From contig JADFJG010000012.1 in NCBI GenBank assembly GCA_022566265.1, positions 1-46,821 on the forward strand: DNA of 46,821 nt, in the 5' to 3' direction. Below, piece after piece: positions 1-11,264 of the stretch; within the stretch, counting starts at the first letter, position 1, and every line of letters starts with the position of its first letter. This DNA is from Pseudomonadota bacterium. GTDB lineage: Bacteria > Pseudomonadota > Alphaproteobacteria > SMXQ01. A program made the translations under genes and the position numbers. The notes under the pieces are model-generated. The model had not been told where the DNA came from. It searched no databases and saw nothing but the letters and a program-made list of their open reading frames with translations.

Positions 1-385
1 CCAAAAACCTTCGTCGCGAAAAGCCAATCACCGCCAGTCGGCGGAAAAACCGGACTCGCCATGCCAAAGAAACCTCGCCGGAACCAAAATCAAGCGATTC
101 CCCAGCTTCATGAAATATCCGGGCTAGCGCTTGCTCGGTCTCAGCATCGGAGAAAAGTTCCACGTCGCGGGCGGCGCGGATACATGCTTTCGGCGAGCCG
201 AGGTCCACGCCCTCCCGCGACAACAGGTAACGCTGGGAGGTCTTCCACACGGCTTCGAAGGTATTTTTGAAGCGCTGCAGGGCGGCGTCGCGCTCGATCG
301 CCGAGGGACGTTCGAGGCCGGCAAGCTCCTGCAACGTGGCCAGCGCCCGGCCGGCCAGCTTCAGGCGTTGTCGGAGGCGGTCCAA
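1..385 (-). CDS. HEPN/HI0074-type nucleotidyltransferase substrate-binding protein, partial at window edge, C-terminus atypical
   Basis: Minus-strand reading from a TTG at 385..383 preceded by AAGGAG: LDRLRQRLKLAGRALATLQELAGLERPSAIERDAALQRFKNTFEAVWKTSQRYLLSREGVDLGSPKACIRAARDVELFSDAETEQAL... It resembles the HI0074 family and overlaps the 3' end of the upstream MNT gene. It runs off the window, so it is absent from the ORF track. Confidence 0.65.
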   Translation of the reverse strand, partial: MDRLRQRLKLAGRALATLQELAGLERPSAIERDAALQRFKNTFEAVWKTSQRYLLSREGVDLGSPKACIRAARDVELFSDAETEQALARIFHEAGESLDFGSGEVSLAWRVRFFRRLAVIGFSRRRFL

Positions 386-720
386 ACCACTCCTTCCTTT
401 CGCACGCGTCGGCGGAAGATGGGATCGACGTCGCGCAAATCGACGACGTCCACGTGACAGGGGATGGTGCTCTCTTCGAGCGCCTCGCGCAACCGGGGGA
501 GCACGCCAGCCGGCAAGGGCCGGGCAGGATCGATGGCGATGTCTATGTCGCTCAGGCGGTGTTTTTTGCCGCCGGCGCTGGAGCCGAAGAGATACACGGT
601 CGCAAAATTCGGGCCGAGCACCGTGAACACGATGTCCCTTACCCGCGCGAGCACGGTGTCGGTGCCGCTAACCATATTCCCGACCCACTCCCTATCGGCC
701 GAAATTCCAGACCAGGACAT
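361..720 (-). CDS. MNT-type nucleotidyltransferase domain protein (MntA-like)
   Basis: YLFGSSAGGKKHRLSDIDIAID = GSxxxG...SDIDIAI minimal nucleotidyltransferase motif; a HEPN-like partner follows directly. Confidence 0.8.
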   Translation of the reverse strand: MSWSGISADREWVGNMVSGTDTVLARVRDIVFTVLGPNFATVYLFGSSAGGKKHRLSDIDIAIDPARPLPAGVLPRLREALEESTIPCHVDVVDLRDVDPIFRRRVRKEGVVWTASDNA

Positions 721-774
721 GATAACACGGCCAATGACCCCGCCGCCAAACCGAGTCTCCCGCCTCGCGGCCCC

Positions 775-4418
<3,644 letters not shown>

Positions 4419-4440
<22 letters not shown>

Positions 4441-4569
4441 GTCGCGGTACTTCGGCTGAAACCATTTGCCCCGGCGCGAGTGTGGGGCGCTGGCGCCACC
4501 GCGTCAAGGAAGGGCGGCGGTGGCGTCGGCGCGCGGCGCGGGCTATATCTCCCCCCTGCCATGATCGAG
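4419..4569. repeat. Bidirectional promoter/start-codon cassette, copy A (hyuAB fusion / PaaK-like)
   Basis: Left half matches 6843-6944, right half matches 8791-8839 (45 of 49 identical, including the ATGATCGA start). Confidence 0.8.
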
Positions 4570-5931
4570 CGCCCCCCGACCCTTCCGGAAATCGCCAGAG
4601 CGGTGAAACCGGGCAGCCGCGGCGCCAAGCTGCTCGCCGTCCTCGAGCGGCTCGACAAAAGCCAGTGGTGGTCGGGCGAGGCGCTGCGAGAGCATCAGTT
4701 CCGGCAACTCGGCGAATTGCTCGCCCACGCCGCGCGGACCGTGCCTTTCTATCACCAGCGCTTCGAAACCGCCAAGGTCGACGCGGCGGGGCCGATGGGG
4801 CCCGACGTTTGGAGGAAAATCCCGCTGCTCACGCGCAGGGACATCCAGAAAGCCGGGAATAGTTTACGCAGCCGCAAGGTACCGGCGGGCCATGGCAGGC
4901 TTGGCGTGGCCCAGACCTCGGGATCCACCGGCATGCCGGTGAAGCTCAATACCACCGAACGCACCCGATTCCTTTGGAACGCCTTCATGATACGGGACCA
5001 CCTCTGGCATCGCCGCGTCTTCGGCGAGAAATATGCGGCCATCCGTAAGTTCCCAAGTCATGTCGCATCCTATCCGAAGGGGAAACACGCCAAAAGCTGG
5101 TCCCCGGCCATCGGCGGTCTCTTCGGGAGCGGTCCCGCGGCGGGCCTGGGAATCGACGCCAGCGTGAAACAGCAGGCCGAGTGGCTGGGCCGGGAGGATC
5201 CGGTTTATCTTCAGACCTACCCGTCCAATCTCCGGCATCTGGCGGTGTACTGCGAACGCCACGGGATCGAACTGGCGCGGCTTGCGGAGGTCATCACGTT
5301 CGGAGAATTGTTCGATCCGGAAACGCGCGAGATTTGCCGAAGGGTTTGGAATGTGCCGGTGACGGACATGTACAGCTCGGAGGAAGTGGGCTACATCGCG
5401 CTGCAATGCCCCGATCACGCGCATTATCACGTGCAGGCCGAAAATGTCCTGGTAGAGATACTCGATGACGGCGGCGAGCCCTCGGCGCCGGGCGAGATCG
5501 GCAAGGTGGTCGTCACACATTTGCACAATTACGCATCGCCGTTCATTCGTTACGACATCGGCGATTTCGCCGAAGTCGGCGAGGACTGCGCTTGCGGCAG
5601 GCGCCTTCCGGTCCTGCGAAGCATCCTCGGACGGACCCGCAACATGCTCCAGACACCAAGCGGCGATCGCTACTGGCCATTCTTTGGGGCACGAACCTTC
5701 ACCGAGATCGCGCCCATCCTCCAGCATCAGTTCGTGCAAAAGACGGCCGATGTCATCGAAGGCCGCCTTGTCGCCGAACGGGCCTTGACCGAGCACGAAG
5801 AGGAGCGGCTACGCCGGCATATCCTTTCCCGGCTGCCTTACCCGTTCAAACTTGTCTTCACCTACCACGACGAGATTCCCCGGAGCGCCGGCGGCAAGTA
5901 CGAGGACTTTATCTCGGAAATCGCCGGGTGA
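4561..5931 (+). CDS. Phenylacetate-CoA ligase / CapK-like adenylate-forming enzyme
   Basis: TSGSTGMPVKLNTT ATP-binding motif, YSSEEVGYIALQCP, YDIGDFAEVGE...CGRRLPVL. The real start is the ATG at 4561; the ORF-track extension back to 1033 is antisense to the hyuAB fusion. Confidence 0.85.
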   Translation: MIERPPTLPEIARAVKPGSRGAKLLAVLERLDKSQWWSGEALREHQFRQLGELLAHAARTVPFYHQRFETAKVDAAGPMGPDVWRKIPLLTRRDIQKAGNSLRSRKVPAGHGRLGVAQTSGSTGMPVKLNTTERTRFLWNAFMIRDHLWHRRVFGEKYAAIRKFPSHVASYPKGKHAKSWSPAIGGLFGSGPAAGLGIDASVKQQAEWLGREDPVYLQTYPSNLRHLAVYCERHGIELARLAEVITFGELFDPETREICRRVWNVPVTDMYSSEEVGYIALQCPDHAHYHVQAENVLVEILDDGGEPSAPGEIGKVVVTHLHNYASPFIRYDIGDFAEVGEDCACGRRLPVLRSILGRTRNMLQTPSGDRYWPFFGARTFTEIAPILQHQFVQKTADVIEGRLVAERALTEHEEERLRRHILSRLPYPFKLVFTYHDEIPRSAGGKYEDFISEIAG

Positions 5932-5952
5932 ACCACCCGCCGGGCCAGTGCC

Positions 5953-6864
5953 CTACTTTCGCAGAAGGATAATGTAGGCGAAGGCACCCTCCCCCGGCGC
6001 ATACGGCCCGGACGGTCGCGTGCCCATTCGGCGCTCGACGCTGGCCGAATGAAAATGCTCGACCGAAAACCCGCCTCCCTCGAAGAGCTCGACGAGCTCC
6101 TCGCGCGACCGAACGGGGTGGATCTTGAGGCGCTCGGTGAAGATGCGCGCTCCTTCCACCAGCTCTTCGGGACTAATATCCAGCGAGTCCTTCACCTTCT
6201 CCGCCTGGCGCGAGACTCTGCCCCGGAAGGCGGCTGCCTGCTCCGCCGTAAATCTCATAAGCTTGCCACTGCTCGCCGGGCGAATGCGGTGGATGGTGAC
6301 GACCTTACCGCCGGGCCGCAGCAGGTTGTGCCATTTCGCCATCAGCCGGCGCCGCTCCGTGGGATCGAAAAACCCCAGAAAGGAATGGGTGCAGATGACG
6401 TCGAATGTCTGGGCGGCGTCGAAATCGAGGATATTGAAGGCCTTCGTGTGGACTTCCGCGCCTTGGCGCTCCGCATACCAGCGACAGAGGAACAACGGCG
6501 TTTCGCACCTGTCGACCACCGTCACATCGCAGGCAGCGTTCTCTTTTCGGTAGGCGTAGAGGATTTGCGCATACATCGAGTAATCGGCGGTGCCCGAGAC
6601 AAGAACGCGCCCGTATCCGCCATCGCCGGCGAGCGCTTCGAGGGTCCGCGAGAAGAACCGGCCGTGCTCGCGCGGGGCCGAGACGATGTCCAGCATCCGC
6701 AGATATTGCCAAATGCCATGGTACCAGGCGCAGTCCTCTCCCGAGACCGGATCTCGGCGGCAAAGATCGGGGGCCATCCGTCTGGCGAGCGGCGCGCTCT
6801 CGGACAACGGCTCCTCGTGCGCCGGTGGCGATCGCGGGGCGGCGTTGTCGTCCATTTCCGGCAT
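5953..6864 (-). CDS. Class I SAM-dependent methyltransferase
   Basis: RVLVSGTADYSMYAQILYAYR...VTVVDRCETPLFLCRWYA...DVICTHSFLGFF...WHNLLRPGGKVVTIHRI: Rossmann methyltransferase pattern. Confidence 0.75.
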   Translation of the reverse strand: MPEMDDNAAPRSPPAHEEPLSESAPLARRMAPDLCRRDPVSGEDCAWYHGIWQYLRMLDIVSAPREHGRFFSRTLEALAGDGGYGRVLVSGTADYSMYAQILYAYRKENAACDVTVVDRCETPLFLCRWYAERQGAEVHTKAFNILDFDAAQTFDVICTHSFLGFFDPTERRRLMAKWHNLLRPGGKVVTIHRIRPASSGKLMRFTAEQAAAFRGRVSRQAEKVKDSLDISPEELVEGARIFTERLKIHPVRSREELVELFEGGGFSVEHFHSASVERRMGTRPSGPYAPGEGAFAYIILLRK

Positions 6865-6944
6865 GTCGAGGTTATGTTGCTGAAGCGATTTGACCCGGCG
6901 CGAGTGTGCAGAGGTGCGCCAGCCGCGTCAAGGAACGGCGGCGC
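6843..6944. repeat. Promoter/start-codon cassette, left half of copy B (methyltransferase side)
   Basis: gttgtcgtc..ttccggcatgtcg.ggt...cggcgcgagtgtg...gcgtcaaggaa.ggcggcg shared with 4419-4520; encodes MPEMDDNAAP versus [10 protein letters not shown]. Confidence 0.75.
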
Positions 6945-6974
6945 CGGGCAGCGACGCCAGCCACGCAACAGTAG

Positions 6975-7283
6975 TCATAGCGGGTTCTCGAAAAGCTCGC
7001 CAAAAAGCTCCTTGACCTTCCCTTTAGCCGCGCGGAGTGCCGATTTTCCCTTGGGTGTGATCACATAAAATCGACGCATGCGTTTGCCTTCACGTTCTCT
7101 CCAAGACCGAAGGTAGCCTTTCCGTTCGAGGCCGTGGAGCATGGGATAGAGCGTTCCCGGACTCAGCTCATAACCGTGCCTGCGCAGTTCCTCCATCACC
7201 CAGCCGCCATATACCGGGCCTTCGGCGGCATGATGAAGGATATGAAGTCGGATCAGACCGGCGTAAAGGTCCTTGTCATCCAT
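6975..7283 (-). CDS. PadR family transcriptional regulator
   Basis: MDDKDLYAGLIRLHILHHAAEGPVYGGWVMEELRRHGYELSPGTLYPMLHGLERKGYLRSWREREGKRMRRFYVITPKGKSALR: PadR winged helix. ATG at 7283 is preferred over the longer ORF to 7634. Confidence 0.85.
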   Translation of the reverse strand: MDDKDLYAGLIRLHILHHAAEGPVYGGWVMEELRRHGYELSPGTLYPMLHGLERKGYLRSWREREGKRMRRFYVITPKGKSALRAAKGKVKELFGELFENPL

Positions 7284-7324
7284 AGTCCGCGACCGTGGTG
7301 TACTCCTTTGCTTCTCGGCTCGCC

Positions 7325-8566
7325 TCATGCCGGCAAGGGTGGCAGGGTTGCCATTATCCAAGCACCAGCCGCTGTCAGGATCACAACCAACCAAGGCGGC
7401 ACCTTCCAGAAGACAAGCAGCGTGAATGCGGCCAGCGCCAATCCGAAATCGCCCGGCGACAGGATGCCGCTCGTCCATACCGGATTGTAGAGGGCGGCGA
7501 GCAGGAGCCCCACAACCGCCGCATTGATGCCGAGAAGGGCATTCCGCATCACTGTAAAACGCCGCAACGCATCCCAGAACGGAAGGGTGCCGACGACAAG
7601 CAGAAACGACGGCGCGAAGATCGCGAGAAGACAAATGACCGCGCCTACGGCCCCGTTTGGCTGGGGACCCATCACGGTCCCAAGATAGGCCGAGAATGTG
7701 AAGAGTGGGCCGGGAACCGCTTGTGCCGCTCCGTAACCGGCAAGGAAGGCATCGTTCGAAACCCAGCCGGGTGGAACGACTTCGGACTGCAGGAGTGGCA
7801 GGACGACGTGTCCGCCGCCAAATACCAATGATCCAGACCGATAGAAGCTGTCAACCAGAGCGACCGCGTGCGACGGGTAAGCGGCGGCGAGCATCGGCAG
7901 CCCAATCAAACCCGCGAAGAATAATAACAGTGACGCGACCGCAAGGCCGCGGCTGACGTCAACCCCAAGCGTAACGTGTTCCGTACGTGTCTCGGCGCGG
8001 AAAAAGATGAGCCCCACCGCTCCTCCGAAGACGATCACGCCAACCTGAACGAGCGGTATAGGAAAGGCTAGCACGCCGATCGCCGCGAGAACCGCCACGG
8101 TAACGCGTTGCGCGTCCGGACACAGCGTTCGCGCCATCGCCCAGACGGCCTGAGCCACGACTGCCACGGCGACCACTTTTAGCCCGTGAATGGCGCCAGA
8201 ATCGATAACATCCTCAAATGCGACGACGCCATAGCCGAACACCATCAAGGCAATGGCCGACGGCGTTGTAAATGCGAACCAAGCGGCGAACGCACCGAGA
8301 AAGCCAGCTTTCGCCAAACCAATGCCGATACCGACTTGGCTCGAAGCCGGACCGGGTAGGAATTGGCAAAGCGCTACGAGATCGGCGTAGGCGCGTTCCT
8401 CGATCCATTTGCGGCGCGTCACGAACTCGTCATGGAAATATCCGAGATGCGCGATGGGGCCGCCGAAGGAGGTGAACCCCAAACGTAGGAAGGCGAGGAA
8501 GACGCGGGCGGCCGGCACGCGCGCCACAGGCGTCGTATGCAAATTCCGCCGCGATCCTTCAGACAA
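7325..8566 (-). CDS. chrA: Chromate transporter, ChrA family
   Basis: FLRLGFTSFGGPIAHLGYFHDEFVTRRKWI...LCQFLPGPASSQVGIGIGLAKAGFLGA, duplicated halves (FGGGHVVLPLL...GYGAAQAVPGPLFTFSAYLG). Start codon (TTG) uncertain. Confidence 0.88.
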   Translation of the reverse strand: MSEGSRRNLHTTPVARVPAARVFLAFLRLGFTSFGGPIAHLGYFHDEFVTRRKWIEERAYADLVALCQFLPGPASSQVGIGIGLAKAGFLGAFAAWFAFTTPSAIALMVFGYGVVAFEDVIDSGAIHGLKVVAVAVVAQAVWAMARTLCPDAQRVTVAVLAAIGVLAFPIPLVQVGVIVFGGAVGLIFFRAETRTEHVTLGVDVSRGLAVASLLLFFAGLIGLPMLAAAYPSHAVALVDSFYRSGSLVFGGGHVVLPLLQSEVVPPGWVSNDAFLAGYGAAQAVPGPLFTFSAYLGTVMGPQPNGAVGAVICLLAIFAPSFLLVVGTLPFWDALRRFTVMRNALLGINAAVVGLLLAALYNPVWTSGILSPGDFGLALAAFTLLVFWKVPPWLVVILTAAGAWIMATLPPLPA

Positions 8567-8572
8567 TGGCTT

Positions 8573-8612
8573 TTCTCATATATCGATATTCGATATCGAG
8601 ATTCGATTAATA
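8573..8612. promoter_or_regulatory. Candidate PadR/chrA operator: AT-rich reiterated TCGAT(A) sequence
   Basis: catatatcgatattcgatatcgagattcgattaataa just upstream of chrA; overlapping near-palindromes (ATCGATATTCGAT, TTCGATATCGAG) in a GC-rich background. Confidence 0.4.
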
Positions 8613-8699
8613 AACGCCATTTGTCAATTGGGCTCTTAAGGCGTGACATCTCACAGGCAAGTCGAGGTGCCGCAACGAATAAATGTGGGATCTGCCGCC

Positions 8700-8839
8700 G
8701 CCTCAAGGAACGGCGGGGTGGGGTGTGGGAAAGACGCCCCCACCCATCCTCCGGGACCGGACCGGCCCACTGAACGCCCGCCGGCCCGGCTGGCGCCGGC
8801 GCGCGGCGCGGTCTATATATCCCCCCTGCCATGATCGAA
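8700..8839. repeat. Promoter/start-codon cassette, right half of copy B (amidase side)
   Basis: tcaaggaacggcgg (8703-8716) and tggcgccggcgcgcggcgcggtctatatatcccccctgccatgatcgaa (8791-8839) versus 4521-4569. Confidence 0.8.
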
Positions 8840-9559
8840 TACCCCTCGCCCAATTTCGGCCCCCGGCCCACCGATGCCGTCATCGACATGCTGGTGGTCC
8901 ATTACACCGGCATGGCGGGCGCCGAGGAAGCGCTGGCGCGGCTGTGCGATCCCGGATCACAAGTCAGCGCCCATTATGTGATCGATGAGGACGGCACGAC
9001 CTATCGCCTCGTCGATGAGGAGGAACGCGCCTGGCACGCCGGGGAGGCCTCCTGGGCCGGGGCCACGAACATCAACGACGTCTCCATCGGCGTCGAGTTG
9101 GTCAATCCCGGCCATGAGTTCGGCTACCTGCCTTTCACCCAGGCGCAGATGGACGTGTTCACCGATCTCGCCACCGGCGTGATCGGACGCCACCCGATCC
9201 CGCCCAAGCGCGTGCTCGGCCATTCGGACGTGGCGCCGGGGCGCAAGACCGATCCCGGCGAGTTGTTCGACTGGCGGGGCGCGGCGCATGCCGGCATCGG
9301 CCTTTGGCCCGAGGTGCCGGGCGCGGTGGATGATGGCGAAATCCTCTTCGCGCCGGGCGAGAAGGGACCGGTCATCGTCGAGATCCAGCGCCAGCTTGCC
9401 GCCTTCGGCTATGGCGTCGGCATGGGCGGTATCCTCGATAACCCGACCCGCGAAGTGGTGGCCGCGTTCCAGCGCCACTTCCGGCCCGAGAAGATCGACG
9501 GCGTCATCGACCGCGCGACCCTGCGCCGCCTCGAGGCCTTGATCCGCCTTACCGCTTGA
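8831..9559 (+). CDS. N-acetylmuramoyl-L-alanine amidase (AmpD/Amidase_2) with C-terminal peptidoglycan-binding domain
   Basis: MIEYPSPNFGPRPTDAVIDMLVVHYTGM...VSAHYVIDEDGTTYRLVDEEERAWHAGEASW...VLGHSDVAPGRKTDPGELFDW; C-terminal EIQRQLAAFGYGVGMGGILDNPTREVVAAFQRHFRPEKIDGVID. Confidence 0.92.
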   Translation: MIEYPSPNFGPRPTDAVIDMLVVHYTGMAGAEEALARLCDPGSQVSAHYVIDEDGTTYRLVDEEERAWHAGEASWAGATNINDVSIGVELVNPGHEFGYLPFTQAQMDVFTDLATGVIGRHPIPPKRVLGHSDVAPGRKTDPGELFDWRGAAHAGIGLWPEVPGAVDDGEILFAPGEKGPVIVEIQRQLAAFGYGVGMGGILDNPTREVVAAFQRHFRPEKIDGVIDRATLRRLEALIRLTA

Positions 9560-9580
9560 CGATCCGCCTTACCGCTTGAC
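9541..9580 (+). repeat. Tandem 20-bp direct repeat over the amidase stop codon
   Basis: gatccgccttaccgcttgac at 9541-9560 and again at 9561-9580, identical. Confidence 0.95.
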
Positions 9581-9610
9581 GCCGGGGGTTTTCGGTCTTA
9601 CCTAAAAATT

Positions 9611-10002
<392 letters not shown>

Positions 10003-10145
10003 TTTTCTTTTCTATTACCGGTTACAATCGGCGCTTGCGGGCGGTGTTTCGTCGAACCGCCGCGTCGCACGTGGCATGCGCCTCCCGGCCAGACCGATCC
10101 TGACCGCAACCGGCGCGTCCAGACGAAACCCGGAGAAAGGGTGTC

Positions 10146-10421
10146 ATGAGCGAGGACAAGAAAGCAGACCAAACGCTTTACTGCTCGTTCTGCGGCTTAA
10201 GCGAGCACGAGGTCAAAAAACTTATCGCCGGTCTAAATGTCTTCATCTGCGATGAATGCACTTATTTGTGCTTCTGCATCGTGGTGGAAGATGTCCCCCT
10301 CGACAGTAAGAATCTCGATGAATTTCTTGCCAAGCTGCCGAACCGGATCGCGGCGTTGATTAAAAGGCAGCAACCCGCCGAGCAAGATGACGGCGGAAGC
10401 GATGGCGGGGACCAAGACTGA
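10146..10421 (+). CDS. Standalone ClpX-type C4 zinc-finger (zinc-binding domain) protein, 91 aa
   Basis: [28 protein letters not shown] matches the ClpX ZBD ([28 protein letters not shown]). The ORF stops without an AAA+ domain. Confidence 0.88.
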   Translation: MSEDKKADQTLYCSFCGLSEHEVKKLIAGLNVFICDECTYLCFCIVVEDVPLDSKNLDEFLAKLPNRIAALIKRQQPAEQDDGGSDGGDQD

Positions 10422-10528
10422 GGCCGACGCCCTTTAGAAAACTTATCGTCGTGATGCCGGAGAAAATGCCGGGGACAGAACCCGGTCCGAAGACGCGCGC
10501 GGGGCCGATTGGGCGAAAATCCACAAAA

Positions 10529-10543
10529 GAACATAGATAGAAC
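10529..10543. promoter_or_regulatory. Candidate alphaproteobacterial LexA box
   Basis: GAAC-atagata-GAAC (reverse complement GTTC-N7-GTTC) in an AT-rich stretch upstream of mraZ. Confidence 0.35.
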
Positions 10544-10689
10544 ATAATTTCGCCTTATTTCGCCCCAAGGCTATTTGGCGGTGCCAAAGTCGGCGACTCG
10601 GATTGACTGCTCTTCTACATGTAGTAGCCCAATCGGTGTCGCGCCGAGACTTTGTATTGCCCAATTTTTACTATGAATAACCATTGACG

Positions 10690-10724
10690 CCCATAAAAAC
10701 CCATGCTATCCCATGCACTCCCAA
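10690..10724. promoter_or_regulatory. MraZ operator: four direct repeats with 10-bp period
   Basis: CCCATaaaaaCCCATgctatCCCATgcactCCCAA; reverse complement gives TGGG repeats separated by 5-6 bp, as known for MraZ boxes upstream of mraZ. Confidence 0.85.
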
Positions 10725-10805
10725 TGAGGGACGGCCCTCGCCATCGGCGGCGGCGTGCCTCGCAAGGGGGAGACAGTTGAACACTCGAGCGCACTGGGGG
10801 TCAAG

Positions 10806-11264
10806 GTGGTGTTGTTCCTTTCCACCTTCATCAACAAAGTCGACCGTAAGGGCCGGGTATCGGTCCCTGCGCCGTTTCGCGCCGCCCTGGCGGGGCAGGT
10901 GTTCAACGGCATCGTCGCCTTTCGCTCCTACCGCCTACCCGCCATCGAGGGCAGTGGCATCGACCGCATGGAGCGGCTCAGCGACAGCATCGATGAGTTG
11001 GAGCTGTTTTCCGAGGCGCGCGACGACCTCGCCTCGACCATCTTCGCCGACGCCCACCAGCTTTCCTTCGATGGCGAGGGACGCATCATCCTGCCGCCGT
11101 TATTGGCCGAGCATGCCGGCATCACCGAGATCGCCGCCTTCGTCGGCCGCGGCGCGACCTTCCAGATCTGGGAGCCCGACGCCTTCACCACCCACCAGCA
11201 AGAGGCGCGGGCGCGGGCGCGGGCCAACGGCGCGACGCTGCGCCTCCGCCGCCCCGATGAATGA
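10806..11264 (+). CDS. mraZ: Transcriptional regulator MraZ
   Basis: FLSTFINKVDRKGRVSVPAPFRAAL...LSFDGEGRIILPPLLAEHAGITEIAAFVGRGATFQIWEP. Start (GTG/TTG 10806-10812, or 10755) uncertain. Confidence 0.92.
   Translation: MVLFLSTFINKVDRKGRVSVPAPFRAALAGQVFNGIVAFRSYRLPAIEGSGIDRMERLSDSIDELELFSEARDDLASTIFADAHQLSFDGEGRIILPPLLAEHAGITEIAAFVGRGATFQIWEPDAFTTHQQEARARARANGATLRLRRPDE

Noticed and set aside
4864-5796. 310-aa antisense ORF over the PaaK/CapK-like gene
   Set aside because: The sense strand carries recognisable adenylate-forming motifs; the antisense product has no recognisable domain.
10684-11256. N-terminal 190 codons of the track ORF ending at 12318
   Set aside because: This frame overlaps mraZ and is Ser/Arg/Pro-rich; rsmH begins at ATG 11257.
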